Shown: piece after piece, positions 50,622 to 61,300 of the stretch | Layout of the letters: each line of letters begins with the position of its first letter | Position numbering within the stretch: position 1 is the first letter of the stretch | NCBI RefSeq assembly: GCF_009674565.1 | Contig: NZ_WKJL01000004.1 | Span: 62,001 to 126,000, forward strand | Direction: 5' to 3' | From: Duganella aquatilis | Lineage (GTDB): Bacteria; Pseudomonadota; Gammaproteobacteria; Burkholderiales; Burkholderiaceae_D | Length of the DNA: 64,000 bases | The notes under the pieces: model-generated | The model's input: the letters and a program-made list of their open reading frames with translations, nothing else | Database searches by the model: none | What the model was told of the DNA's origin: nothing | Translations under genes and position numbers: made by a program

Positions 50622-52861
50622 ACCGATCCTTCTCGATCTACCTCGATCTGGTGCGGATCGCCAGCGCGCTGCTGGTGATGCTGTACCACTCCAACCTCCG
50701 CCTGCTCAGCGTGGAAAAGCTGCCGCTCAGCACCCACGGCCACGCGGCGGTGATTGTGTTCTTCGTCCTGTCCGGCTACGTCATCGCCCACATCACGGCC
50801 ACGCGCGAGAACACCCCGCTGGAATACTGGTCCAGCAGATTGGCGCGCTTCTATTCACTGGCGCTGCCCGCCGTGTTGCTGACGCCTTTGCTGGACCTGC
50901 TGGGCGAGGCGATGGCGCCGCAGTTCTATGGCGACCGCACCACGCACGATCTGGCCTGGCTACGCATCCTCACCAGCCTGGCCTTCCTGAACGAGACGTG
51001 GACCTTGTCCATCATGTCGTTCTCCAACGTGCCGTATTGGTCGCTGTGCTACGAGTTCTGGTACTACGCGCTGTTTGCGATCCTGACCTTCCTGCGCGGA
51101 CGGCGGCGCGTGGCGTGGTGCGCCGGCGCGGCGCTGCTGATCGGTCCCAAGATCCTGCTGCTGGCGCCAGTGTGGGCGAGCGGCGTGCTGCTGCATCGGT
51201 GGAGCGCTTTGCAACGCCTGCGCCCCGCCACCGGTGCACTGCTGGTGGCCGCCTCCTGCGCGGCTTATGGCGCGTTCCATCACCACGGGCTGACCGAGGC
51301 CGGCAGCGCGTGGATGCGACAACTGATTGGCGCGCATTGGCATCAGCAGCTGGCGTTCTCCAGGTTCTTCGTCACCGATTACCTGCTGGCGTTGATCGTG
51401 GTTTGCCACTTCGCCGGCATGCGCGCGCTGGCGCCGCCGTTGGAGCGCCTGGCGCCGCTGGTGCGGCCAGTCGCGGCCTACACTTTCAGCATCTACCTGC
51501 TGCATCAGCCGCTGATCCAGTTTTACGGTGCGCTGCTGAATGGCGATCCGGCACGGCCGTGGTTCTACATGACGACCATGGCGGCCGTCTTCCTAAGCAT
51601 CTTCGCCATCGGCACGGTGACCGAGCAGCAGCGCCACCACTGGCGGCGGGCGATACATCGGCTGCTCGCCGCACCGCCGGCACAGCCCTTGCCTGCCGTG
51701 GTGCTGGGCATCGACACGCCGATCGGCCTGGCCATCATTCGCGATCTCGGGCGGCATGGCGTCAAGGTATATGGCATTGCGCGCAGCGACGGCGCACCGG
51801 GCCTCGGCTCGCGCTATCTGCATCGCGGCATGCTGCGGGCCGACGATGTGGTGAAGCAGTTGCAGCAGCTTGGCGAAGAGATCGGACCGGCTGCGCTGTT
51901 CGCCATTGCGGAGCATGACATTCTGGCGTTCAACAAGGCTCGCGATGCGTTGCACAACTACCGCATGATGTTTGCCGACGCGGCGCGCATGGAGCGCGTG
52001 CTGCGCAAGGATCTGACCTACGCGGCGGCGGCGGAGGTAGGCATCCCCGTGCCGCGCACCTGGCATCCGGCCACCATCGACGAAGCGCAAGCCGCCGCCA
52101 CACAGGCGCGCTATCCGGTGGTGCTGAAGTGGGCCGATCCGAACGCCATGATTCCCTTGCTGCGCCAGGCTGGCCTGCAACTGGAGAAAGCATGCTATTG
52201 CGACGATGCGCCGGCCATGATGGCCTATCTGCGGCGCTACCAGTCGCTGGGCCGCTATCCGATGATGCAGGAATTCGCCGCAGGCCATGGCCTGGGCCAG
52301 TTTGTTTTGATGAAGGACGGCCAGGCGCTGTACCAGTTCCAGCACCAGCGGCTGCACGAATGGCCACCGGAAGGCGGCACTTCAACGCTATGCGTCTCGC
52401 TGCCGCTGTCGCAGCATGCTGCGTTGATGCGCCAATCGGTGGCGCTGCTGCGGAAACTGGAATGGGAAGGCGTGGCGATGGTCGAATACCGCTACGATCC
52501 GGCCACCGGACAGGCGGCGCTGATGGAGGTGAATGGACGCTTCTGGGGCAGCCTGCCGCTGGCCTGCCAGGCCGGCGCCAGTTTTCCGTGGTACTGCTAC
52601 CAGGCGCTTGCGCTGGATCAGCCGATTGACGCCGCACCGTACCGCGCCGGTGTGCGCTGCCGCTACATGACGGCGGAGACGCGGCGTTTGCTGCATGTAC
52701 TGAACTGGCGCGAGCTGGCGGCCTACGCGATCGAATTCCTGCGCCCGCACTCCGGCTACTTCGTCTTCGACTGGCGCGACCCGCTGCCGCTGTGGTGCGA
52801 CTTGCGCCACAGCATGTTACAGCGTTTGCGCGAACAGCGCTATCTGAAGAAAACCAGGTGA
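50618..52861 (+). CDS. Fusion of acyltransferase-3 membrane domain with ATP-grasp ligase
   Basis: A 747-residue two-domain protein in one uninterrupted frame. Residues about 1-370 are an acyltransferase-3 (OafA-like) membrane domain with about ten hydrophobic helices and the catalytic-type histidine in VMLYHSN. Residues about 385-747 are a carbamoyl-phosphate-synthase-type ATP-grasp domain: pre-ATP strand AVVLGIDTPIGLAIIRDLG, lysine in YPVVLKWAD, MQEFAAGHGLGQF, and the metal-binding MEVNGRFWGS (E637, N639). One half would transfer an acyl group, the other form an amide. Its ATG overlaps the phosphatase stop. I know no named family with this fusion. Confidence 0.85.
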   Translation: MNRSFSIYLDLVRIASALLVMLYHSNLRLLSVEKLPLSTHGHAAVIVFFVLSGYVIAHITATRENTPLEYWSSRLARFYSLALPAVLLTPLLDLLGEAMAPQFYGDRTTHDLAWLRILTSLAFLNETWTLSIMSFSNVPYWSLCYEFWYYALFAILTFLRGRRRVAWCAGAALLIGPKILLLAPVWASGVLLHRWSALQRLRPATGALLVAASCAAYGAFHHHGLTEAGSAWMRQLIGAHWHQQLAFSRFFVTDYLLALIVVCHFAGMRALAPPLERLAPLVRPVAAYTFSIYLLHQPLIQFYGALLNGDPARPWFYMTTMAAVFLSIFAIGTVTEQQRHHWRRAIHRLLAAPPAQPLPAVVLGIDTPIGLAIIRDLGRHGVKVYGIARSDGAPGLGSRYLHRGMLRADDVVKQLQQLGEEIGPAALFAIAEHDILAFNKARDALHNYRMMFADAARMERVLRKDLTYAAAAEVGIPVPRTWHPATIDEAQAAATQARYPVVLKWADPNAMIPLLRQAGLQLEKACYCDDAPAMMAYLRRYQSLGRYPMMQEFAAGHGLGQFVLMKDGQALYQFQHQRLHEWPPEGGTSTLCVSLPLSQHAALMRQSVALLRKLEWEGVAMVEYRYDPATGQAALMEVNGRFWGSLPLACQAGASFPWYCYQALALDQPIDAAPYRAGVRCRYMTAETRRLLHVLNWRELAAYAIEFLRPHSGYFVFDWRDPLPLWCDLRHSMLQRLREQRYLKKTR

Positions 52862-52862
52862 C

Positions 52863-55208
52863 TTACTTGCCGATCACCTTCACCAGGCCCGCCGCCGATT
52901 TGGCCAGGGCGGCATCGCCGCCGCTGGCGCTCAACTTGCCGGCCGTATCGTCCCACTTCAGCTGCGTGACGGTCGACTTGCCTTTTTCGTAGTCATAGCT
53001 GACGCCATCGTCGTCATACAGGCGGAACTCGCCGCTCTTGCCAGGGTAGACGTTGATGCTGGCGATGGCCTGCTTGCTGGCGGTCGACTGCACCTCGGCG
53101 CCCATCGGCACGACCGAACCGGCCTTGACGAACACCGGAATCTGGTCGATCGGTGCGGCCACCTTCACCCAGCGTCCGCCGGACAGCTTCTCGTTGGTCC
53201 AGAAGTTATACCAGTCGGCGCCGGCCGGCAGGTAGACATCCTTCTCGGTCTGTCCCTGCTGCGTCACCGGCGCCACCAGGAAGGCCGGGCCGAACATGTA
53301 CTGCGTGCCGATATTGGCCACGTTCGGATCGCTGGCGAAGTCCATCCACAACGGACGCATGAACGGCGCGCCGGTATCGTGCGTGAACTTGGCCTGCGAG
53401 TAGATGTAAGGGATCAGCTGATAGCGCAGCTTGTCGAAGCGCGCCATTACGGCTTCGGCCTGTTTGCCGAAGGACCAGATATCCGCTTCCTTGCGGTCGC
53501 CGTGCAGGCGCAGCGTCGGCAGGAAGGTACCGTACTGGAACCAGCGCGTCAGCAGCTCGGGATAGTCGTGGTAGTTGCCCACCACGTCGCGCGCGTCCGA
53601 TGGGTCGAGCAGCGGCGCCTTGGTCGCCGACGTGGCCGGCGCCAGTTTCTGCCAGCCGCCGATGTCGTTGCCCCAGTAGGCGATGCCGGAGGCGGTCATG
53701 TTCAAACCGGTCGGGATCTGGCGCGTCAGCGCTTCCCAGGTCGGCTGGATGTCCGAGGACCAGAACAAGGCGCCCGTCCGCTGCGAACCCAGATACGCGG
53801 CGCGCGACAGGATCAGCACACGCTTGTTCGGCTTCCACGCGCGCAGGTTTTCCGCCACGCCTTCCACGTGCAGCAGCGGGAACAGGTTATGATAGCGGTC
53901 GCCCGAACCGATCGAGTAGAAGAAGCCACTCGGCACCAGATCCGGCTCGGTTTCGTCCAGCCACGGATAATCGAAGCCCTGCGACAGGATGTTGTCGCGC
54001 GCCTTCTCCCAGTACCACTTGCGCGCGGCCGGATTGGTCGGATCGATCAGGCCCCCGGTGCGGTCGGAGCGGAACGGCAGGCCGTCCACGGTCTTGCCAT
54101 CCTTATCCTTGATCAGATAGCCCTTGTGATCCAGCTCATTGAAGTAGCGGCTCGACGTTTCGTAGCGCGGCCAGATCGAGATGATCGACTCCATGCCCAT
54201 GTCGTGCAGCTGCTTGTTCATCCCTTTCGGATCGGGGAACTGCGCCGGATCGATGTCCATCTGGCCCATGCGGGTCCAGTAGAACCAGTCCACCACCATA
54301 ACGTCCAGCGGATACTTCTTCTGGCGGTAGGTGTTCGCCACGCGCAGCACTTCCTGCTGGCTGTCGTAGCGGGCTTTCGACTGAATCAGGCCGAAGGCGG
54401 ATTTCGGCGGGATCGGCGTCTTGCCGGTCACGCGCGCATAGCCGGAGTAGATCTCCTCGGGCGTCGAACCGGTGATGATGAAGAAGCTCACCCGCTCACC
54501 CACGTTCGACTGAAACGCCGTGCGGCCATTGACGCCGGCGACAAAGCGCGTGGCCGACGGGTTGTCCCACACGATGCCATAGCCTTTGGACGACACCATG
54601 AACGGCACGCACACGCTTTCGCCGGCCGGCGCATCGTACCAGTGCTTGCAGTCGAGGACGCGGCCGCGCAGGTCCAGCGCGCCGAGCGATTCCTGGTTCT
54701 GGCCCATGCCATAGTAATGCTCGTCGCCCGCCACCGAGAACGAGGCGCCGACCTGGAAGGTCTTTTCGGTGTTGACGGTCTGCGGCGACATCTCCCAGCC
54801 GTTCATGCTGACGATCTGTTCGCCCTTGGCGTTCAGCACCTGCAAACCGACCGGCGCCAGCGACGGCGCGAAATACTTCTGTCCCTGCGTCGGCACGGAT
54901 GGCGGCGGCGACGGATTCACGCGCACCGTCATGGCGGTCGAGGTGAATACATCGCCGTCCTTGCCGCCGTTATGGCGGAAGGCGGCGTTGTCGCTGTTCT
55001 TTGGCAGGATGCCGTAGCCGGGGCCTTTCAGCACCTCGTCCTTGTCGACGGCGATGGTGACGTGAACCACGTTGGGGCCATAGGCCTCAACCGACACGTA
55101 GGCGCCATCGCGGTCCAGGGTGGCGATGGGCGCGGCCAGCGCGGAGGTGGTAAAGGCAAAAATCGATGCGAGCGCGGTAAATACCGGCGTGTGGGCGAGC
55201 AGTCTCAT
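52863..55208 (-). CDS. Secreted glycoside hydrolase family 31 enzyme
   Basis: A 781-residue alpha-glucosidase/alpha-xylosidase-type enzyme. It has a signal peptide (MRLLAHTPVFTALASIFAFTTSALA), an N-terminal beta-sandwich (GMGQNQESLGALDLRGR near 170), the catalytic barrel with the nucleophile in WLDETEPD (D418), RAAYLGSQRTGALFWSSDI (acid/base aspartate), and NDIGGW, then a C-terminal DUF5110-like sandwich (YPGKSGEFRLYDDDGVSYDY). It would cut alpha-linked glucose or xylose from oligosaccharides in the periplasm or outside. Start at 55208 after GAGAGG. Converges with the fusion gene, 1 bp between stops. Confidence 0.93.
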   Translation of the reverse strand: MRLLAHTPVFTALASIFAFTTSALAAPIATLDRDGAYVSVEAYGPNVVHVTIAVDKDEVLKGPGYGILPKNSDNAAFRHNGGKDGDVFTSTAMTVRVNPSPPPSVPTQGQKYFAPSLAPVGLQVLNAKGEQIVSMNGWEMSPQTVNTEKTFQVGASFSVAGDEHYYGMGQNQESLGALDLRGRVLDCKHWYDAPAGESVCVPFMVSSKGYGIVWDNPSATRFVAGVNGRTAFQSNVGERVSFFIITGSTPEEIYSGYARVTGKTPIPPKSAFGLIQSKARYDSQQEVLRVANTYRQKKYPLDVMVVDWFYWTRMGQMDIDPAQFPDPKGMNKQLHDMGMESIISIWPRYETSSRYFNELDHKGYLIKDKDGKTVDGLPFRSDRTGGLIDPTNPAARKWYWEKARDNILSQGFDYPWLDETEPDLVPSGFFYSIGSGDRYHNLFPLLHVEGVAENLRAWKPNKRVLILSRAAYLGSQRTGALFWSSDIQPTWEALTRQIPTGLNMTASGIAYWGNDIGGWQKLAPATSATKAPLLDPSDARDVVGNYHDYPELLTRWFQYGTFLPTLRLHGDRKEADIWSFGKQAEAVMARFDKLRYQLIPYIYSQAKFTHDTGAPFMRPLWMDFASDPNVANIGTQYMFGPAFLVAPVTQQGQTEKDVYLPAGADWYNFWTNEKLSGGRWVKVAAPIDQIPVFVKAGSVVPMGAEVQSTASKQAIASINVYPGKSGEFRLYDDDGVSYDYEKGKSTVTQLKWDDTAGKLSASGGDAALAKSAAGLVKVIGK

Positions 55209-55309
55209 AATCCTCTCTTTTATTGGAGATGTGACCGCATTGTGCGTCTTCATTTTCGGAATGGCAATTACGAAAATCACCAATAGGGACTATGTTTATG
55301 GGTATGTCG

Positions 55310-55315
55310 TATAAT
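55310..55315 (+). promoter_or_regulatory. -10 element just before the small protein gene of the cus locus
   Basis: A perfect TATAAT ends 8 bp before the ATG at 55324. With normal promoter geometry, transcription would start at or one base before the ATG, giving a leaderless message for the small protein. The -35 (GGGACT at 55287) is poor. Confidence 0.4.
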
Positions 55316-55323
55316 CGGCCAAT

Positions 55324-55722
55324 ATGAGGCTTACACGCTCCCACCGATGGTTCACCGCGTTGATCGCGCTATGCAGCATGCTGTTCATGCAGCTGGCGGT
55401 ATCGGCGTACGCCTGCCCGACGCAGCTCGGCGGCGTGGCGCAGGTGATGGAGGCGGCGCACGAGCGCATGTCCATGCCCGATTGCGCCGGCATGGACGAA
55501 CAGCAGCCAGTGTTGTGCGCGGCCTCCGCGCATCCCGGCCAGCCCTCGCTGGACAAGCCGGACCTGCCTACCGTCAGCCCATTCATCCCTTCCACATTAA
55601 GCGCCACCGTCATTCCTGCCATGCCCCTTGTGCATGCCGGCCTGCCGCCGGCGGGCGACCGCCTGCTGACCCGCGCCACCGCACCGCCATTGGCGATCCA
55701 GCACTGCTGCTTCCGTAATTGA
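55324..55722 (+). CDS. Small exported Cys/Met/His protein at the head of the cus locus
   Basis: A 132-residue protein with an N-terminal membrane/signal segment (WFTALIALCSMLFMQLAVSAYA), then a mature part with several Cys, Met and His (MEAAHERMSMPDCAGM, HCCF at the end). It directly precedes the tripartite metal efflux genes (74 bp before the outer membrane component). Such proteins often bind copper or assist the efflux system, but I recognise no named family. No ribosome binding site is visible, in line with a leaderless start. Confidence 0.65.
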   Translation: MRLTRSHRWFTALIALCSMLFMQLAVSAYACPTQLGGVAQVMEAAHERMSMPDCAGMDEQQPVLCAASAHPGQPSLDKPDLPTVSPFIPSTLSATVIPAMPLVHAGLPPAGDRLLTRATAPPLAIQHCCFRN

Positions 55723-55796
55723 CACCTTCGTCACGCTAGTCCGCCATCGCCGCGCCTTCGCGCCTGCGATGTAGTCCACTATCGTCTGGAGGTTTT

Positions 55797-57098
55797 ATGC
55801 TGTCCCGATTTTCCGCGCCTGGCCGCGCGCGTTCCCGCCATGCGGGTGCGAAGCGGCTGCTATGGTTGTGCGCTGCGCTGTGCGGCGTTGTTTCGGCGGC
55901 CGAACCGCCGCTCACTCTGGCCGAGGCGCAGCGCCTCGCCGTTTCACGCTCCCTGCAACTGCAAGGACAGCAGCGCGCCGTCAGCGCTTCACGCGAGATG
56001 GCGGTCGCCGCCGGCCAGTTGCCGGACCCGGTGCTGAGCGCCGGCATCGACAACCTGCCCGTCAGCGGCGAGGACCGCTACCGCACCGGCGCCGATTTCA
56101 TGACCATGCGCCGCATCGGCCTGTCGCAGGAACTCACCAGCGGCGACAAGCGCCGGCTACGTGCTGCCCGCTACGAAGGCGAGGCGCAAAAAACGCTGGC
56201 CGAACAGGAACTGACCCACGCCGCCGTCGAACGCGATACCGCGCTGGCCTGGCTGGACCGCTACTATGCGCAGGCCGCAACGGCGCTGGCCGCGCAACTG
56301 GTGTCCCAATCGCAGCTGGAGATCGCCGCCGCAGACAGCGCCTATCGCAGCAGCCGTGGCTCGCAGTCAGATGCGCTGTCCGCGCGCGCCAGCCTGGTGC
56401 TGGCCCAGGACCGCGCCGCCGACCTGTCGCGCCGCGAGCGGGTGGCCGGCATCCAGCTGGCCCGCTGGACCGGCCTGGCCGCCGACGCGCCGCTGGCGGA
56501 AAAGCCAGACATCGCCGCGCTGCCGTTCGATCCTGACGGCTTGACCACCGCCCTCGCCCACCATCCGGACATCACGGTCATGAAGGCGCAGGCGGACATC
56601 GCCCGCATCGATGCCAATCTTGCGAAGGCGGCCCGCGGCACCGACTGGACGGTGTCGGTCGCCTTCCAGCAGCGCGGCGGCGCGTATTCCAATATGGTGT
56701 CGGTTGGCCTGTCCGTACCGCTGCAATGGGACCGCAAGAACCGCCAGGACCGCGAACTGGCGGCGAAACTGGCGCTGGCCGACCAGGCCGACGCCGATCG
56801 CGACGAAGCCCTGCGCAGCCATCAGGCCGAAGTCGCGGCCATGGTTGAGGAATGGCGCAGCAACCGCCAGCGCCAGGACCGTTACAGGCAGGAGCTGCTG
56901 CCGCTGTCCACCAGCCGCGCGGAAGCCGTCCTTGCCGCCTACCGAGGCGGCAAGGCCAGCCTGGCCGACGTGCTGGCCGCGCGCCGCAGCGACACGGAAG
57001 CACGTCTGCAAGCATTGCAGCTGGAAGCCGACACCGCCCGCCTCTGGGCACAACTCAATTTTCTACAGCCGGGTCGCCCCCTCAAGGAAGCACCATGA
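55797..57098 (+). CDS. cusC: Outer membrane efflux channel (CusC/CzcC type)
   Basis: A 433-residue TolC-family outer membrane protein. Seen: LTLAEAQRLAVSRSLQLQGQ at the N-terminus, ELTSGDKRRLRAARYEGEAQ, LDRYYAQAATALAAQLV, long coiled-coil stretches, and the repeated AAYRGGKASLADVLAARRS near the C-terminus. A signal peptide precedes it (to about AALCGVVSAA). TGGAGG lies six bases upstream of the ATG. Its stop overlaps the ATG of the next gene. It provides the outer-membrane exit of a heavy-metal RND pump. Confidence 0.9.
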   Translation: MLSRFSAPGRARSRHAGAKRLLWLCAALCGVVSAAEPPLTLAEAQRLAVSRSLQLQGQQRAVSASREMAVAAGQLPDPVLSAGIDNLPVSGEDRYRTGADFMTMRRIGLSQELTSGDKRRLRAARYEGEAQKTLAEQELTHAAVERDTALAWLDRYYAQAATALAAQLVSQSQLEIAAADSAYRSSRGSQSDALSARASLVLAQDRAADLSRRERVAGIQLARWTGLAADAPLAEKPDIAALPFDPDGLTTALAHHPDITVMKAQADIARIDANLAKAARGTDWTVSVAFQQRGGAYSNMVSVGLSVPLQWDRKNRQDRELAAKLALADQADADRDEALRSHQAEVAAMVEEWRSNRQRQDRYRQELLPLSTSRAEAVLAAYRGGKASLADVLAARRSDTEARLQALQLEADTARLWAQLNFLQPGRPLKEAP

Positions 57099-58318
57099 AA
57101 CAGAGCACGATGATGATATCGCTGGCGATAGCCGCCAGTCTGGCCGCAATCGCCGGCTACCAATTCGGTACGCGGCATGCCCAGCCGGTACAGGCCGCCG
57201 CCGCGCCAGCGCCACAGGAAAAGAAAGTCCTGTATTGGCACGATCCCATGGTGCCCGGCCAGAAATTCGACAAGCCGGGCAAGTCGCCGTTCATGGATAT
57301 GCAGCTGGTGCCGGTGTACGCGGACGACAGCGTCAAGGACAACGGCGTCAGGATCGATCCGCGCATCCAGCAAAACCTCGGCATCCGTACCGCCACCGCA
57401 GAAATGGGCCGGCTGGCGGCGCCACTGGCGGCGGTTGGCACAGTCGCCTACAACGAGCGCGATGTGGTGCTGGTACAGGCGCGCGCCAACGGCTACATCG
57501 AACGCCTCCACGTGCGCGCCCCGCTCGATCCGGTGCGTCAGGGACAGGCCTTGGCCGACGTCTACATGCCGGACTGGGTGGCCGCGCAGGAGGAATACCT
57601 GGCCGTGCGCCACATGGTCGGCGCCGACAGCCTGCTGGACGCGGCACGCCAGCGCATGCGCCTGGCCGGCATGAGCGATGCCCAGATCCAGCTGGTGGAC
57701 AGCAGCGGCAAGCTGCATCCGCGCCTGACCATTACGGCGCCCGCCTCCGGCGTCGTCACGGAACTGAACGCGCGCGAAGGCATGACCGTGGCCGCCGGCG
57801 CGCCGCTGTTCCGCATCAACGGCACCGCCACCGTGTGGATAGAAGCCGAAATCCCCGAGCAGGCGGCGGCGCAGGTGCGCGCCGGCGTGCCGGTGGAAGC
57901 CCACGCAGCGGCCCTGCCGGGCGTGACGTTCAAGGGTAATGTCAGCGCGCTGCTGCCGGAATTGAATCCCGCAACGCGCACGATCAAGGCGCGCATCGAA
58001 CTGGCCAATTCGTCACGGCGGCTGACGCCGGGCATGTTCGTCAATGTCAGCCTGCATTCTGCGGCCGGCAGCGACATGCTGTTGATTCCTTCCGAAGCCG
58101 TGATACGCACCGGCACGCGCACCATCGTCATGGTGATGCAGGAGGGCGGCGGCTTCGCGCCGGCGGAAGTGGAAGCCGGCGCTGAAGCGGACGGCAAAAC
58201 CGAAATCCGCAGCGGCCTGCATACGGGTGACAAGGTGGTAGTATCCGGCCAGTTCCTGATCGATTCGGACGCCAGCCTGCACGGCACGGCCATGCGCATG
58301 GATGGAGCACGGCCATGA
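57095..58318 (+). CDS. cusB: RND efflux periplasmic adaptor (CusB type)
   Basis: A 407-residue membrane fusion protein. An N-terminal anchor ([19 protein letters not shown]) is followed by a heavy-metal-binding domain ([24 protein letters not shown]), then the lipoyl/barrel domains ([56 protein letters not shown], and [20 protein letters not shown]). The Met-rich metal-binding part fits Cu(I)/Ag(I). ATG overlaps the cusC stop (ATGA), and the gene overlaps cusA the same way. Confidence 0.92.
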   Translation: MKQSTMMISLAIAASLAAIAGYQFGTRHAQPVQAAAAPAPQEKKVLYWHDPMVPGQKFDKPGKSPFMDMQLVPVYADDSVKDNGVRIDPRIQQNLGIRTATAEMGRLAAPLAAVGTVAYNERDVVLVQARANGYIERLHVRAPLDPVRQGQALADVYMPDWVAAQEEYLAVRHMVGADSLLDAARQRMRLAGMSDAQIQLVDSSGKLHPRLTITAPASGVVTELNAREGMTVAAGAPLFRINGTATVWIEAEIPEQAAAQVRAGVPVEAHAAALPGVTFKGNVSALLPELNPATRTIKARIELANSSRRLTPGMFVNVSLHSAAGSDMLLIPSEAVIRTGTRTIVMVMQEGGGFAPAEVEAGAEADGKTEIRSGLHTGDKVVVSGQFLIDSDASLHGTAMRMDGARP

Positions 58319-61300
58319 TCGCCCGTCTGATACGCGCCTGCATCGCCAACCGCGTACTGGTGCTGCTGGCGGCCCTGGTGCTGAGCGCATGGGGCGCGTG
58401 GGCGCTGCTGCGCACGCCGGTGGACGCCATTCCCGACTTGTCCGACGTACAGGTGATCATCCGCACCACGTATGCCGGCCAGTCACCGCAGATCGTCGAG
58501 AACCAGGTGACCTATCCGCTCACCACCACCATGCTGTCGGTGCCGGGAGCAAAGACGGTACGCGGCTATTCCTTCTTCGGCGATTCCTTCGTCTACATCC
58601 TGTTCGAAGACGGCACCGATCCTTATTGGGCCAGGACGCGCGTGCTGGAATACCTGAACCAGGTGCAGGCAAGGCTGCCAGCGCAGGCGCGCGCCGCGCT
58701 GGGGCCGGACGCCACCGGCGTCGGCTGGATCTACGAATATGCGCTGGTGGATCGCAGCGGCAGGCATGACCTGTCGCAGCTGCGCACCTTGCAGGACTGG
58801 TTCCTCAAATACGAGCTGAAGACGGTGCCGAATGTGGCCGAAGTGGCCAGCATCGGCGGCATGGTGCGCCAGTACCAGGTGCTGCTGGACCCGGCCAAGC
58901 TGGCCGCCTATGGCATTCCGCACGCGCGCGTGATCGATGCGATCCGCAAGGCCAACCAGGAATCCGGCGGCTCGGTCGTGGAGCTGGGCGAAGCCGAGTA
59001 CATGGTGCGCGCCAACAGCTATCTGCAATCGCTGGATGACTTCCGCAAGATTCCCCTGTCCGCCACCGCAGCCGGCGCTTCGGTGCGGCTGGGCGATGTG
59101 GCGCGGGTACAGGTCGGCCCCGAAACGCGGCGCGGCGTCGCGGAACTGAATGGCGAAGGTGAAGTGGCCGGCGGCGTGATCATCATGCGGTCCGGGAAAA
59201 ACGCGCAGCAGACCATCGCCGCCGTCAAAGCCAGACTGGAAAAATTGAAGGCCAGCCTGCCGGCCGGCGTGGAGATCGTGACCACCTACGACCGTTCGGC
59301 GCTGATCGGCCGCGCGGTCGACAACCTGCAACACAAGCTGATCGAAGAATTCATCGTGGTGGCCGTGGTATGCGGGCTGTTCCTGCTGCATGCCCGTTCG
59401 GCGCTGGTGGCGATCGTCTCGCTGCCGCTCGGCATATTGGCCGCCTACACGGTGATGTACTACCAGGGCGTCAACGCCAACATCATGTCGCTGGGCGGCA
59501 TTGCCATCGCCATCGGCGCGATGGTCGATGCGGCGGTGGTCATGATAGAGAACGCCCACAAGCATATCGAAGCATGGCGCCACGCGCATCCGCAACAGGA
59601 TCTGGCCGGCGGCGAACACTGGCGCATCATCGGCGACGCGGCGGCCGAAGTTGGCCCTGCCCTGTTCCTGTCGCTGCTGATCATTGTGCTGTCCTTCGTT
59701 CCGGTGTTCGCGCTGGAGGCGCAGGAAGGCCGCCTGTTTGCGCCGCTGGCCTTCACCAAGACCTACGCCATGGCTGCCGCCGCCGCGCTGTCGGTGACGC
59801 TGATCCCGGTGCTGATGGGTTATCTGATACGCGGCCGCATTCCATCAGAACAGCGCAATCCTCTGAACCGCAGGCTGATCGCGGCCTACCGTCCGGTGCT
59901 GGACCGCGTGCTGCGCTATCCGAAAACGACGCTGCTGCTGGCGGCCGCCCTGGCGCTGGGCAGCGTATGGCCGCTGACGCGGCTCGGCGGCGAATTCATG
60001 CCGCCGCTGGATGAAGGCGATCTGCTGTACATGCCGTCGGCACTGCCGGGAATCGGCATCGGCAAGGTGTCCGGGCTGCTGCAGCAGACGGATCGGCTGA
60101 TCAAGACCGTGCCCGAGGTGGACAGCGTGTTCGGCAAGGCCGGCCGCGCCGACACCGCCACCGATCCGGCGCCGCTGGAAATGTTCGAAACCACCATCCG
60201 CTTCAAGCCGCGCGACCAATGGCGCGCCGGCATGACGCCCGATAAGCTGGTCAAGGAACTGGACCGCGTGGTGCAGGTGCCCGGCCTGTCCAACATCTGG
60301 GTGCCGCCGGTCCGCAACCGCATCGACATGCTGGCTACCGGCATCAAAAGCCCTGTCGGCATCAAGGTCGCCGGCATGGACTTGCGCGAGATCGACCGCC
60401 TCACCGGCGAGATCGAACGCGCGGTCAAGGAGGTGCCGGGCGTATCGTCGGCGCTGGCGGAGCGCCTCACCGGCGGCCGCTATATCGATGTCCGCATCGA
60501 CCGTGACGCGGCGGCGCGCTACGGCATGAATATCGACGACGTGCAAAGCATCGTCGCCAGCGCCATCGGCGGCGACAAGGTCGGCGAAACGGTGGAAGGC
60601 CTGCAGCGCTTCCCGATCAACGTGCGCTATCCGCAAGCGCTGCGCGATTCGCTGCAACAGCTGCGGCAACTGCCGGTGCTGACCGAGCGCGGCGCGCAAA
60701 TTCGCCTGAGCGACCTGGCCGCCATCGACATCGCCGACGGGCCGTCCATGCTCAAGAGCGAGAATGCGCGGCTGTCAGGTTGGGTCTACGTCGACATCCA
60801 CGGCAGTGACCTGAGCGGCGCGGTGCACGCGATGCAGCAGGTGGTGGCGGACAAGGTACGGCTGCCGCCGGGGTATTCGGTGTCGTGGTCCGGCCAGTTC
60901 GAGTATCTGGAGCGGGCCACGGCACGGCTGAAAATCGTGGTGCCGCTGACGCTGGCCGTGATCTTCGTGCTGCTGTACCTGACCTTCCGCCGTCTGGACG
61001 AGGCGGCGCTGATCATGGCCACGCTGCCGTTCGCGCTGGCCGGCGGCGTGTGGCTGCTATGGTTGCTGGGACATCACCTGTCGGTGGCCAGCGGCATCGG
61101 CTTTATCGCGCTGGCCGGCGTATCGGCGGAATTCGGCGTGATCATGCTGCTGTACCTGAAGACCGCGTGGGAACGCCGCGTGCAGGATGGTGCGGTGTCG
61201 GCCGACGACCTGCTGGCCGCCATCGGCGAAGGCGCTGTGTTGCGCGTGCGGCCAAAGGCCATGACGGTGGCGGTGATCGTCGCGGGCATGGTGCCGGTGA

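Noticed and set aside
50618..52861. Acyltransferase/ATP-grasp fusion as an artefact of a lost stop or frameshift
   Set aside because: The frame is continuous with normal codon use through the junction near residue 375, and no start codon with a binding site is evident for a separate ATP-grasp gene.
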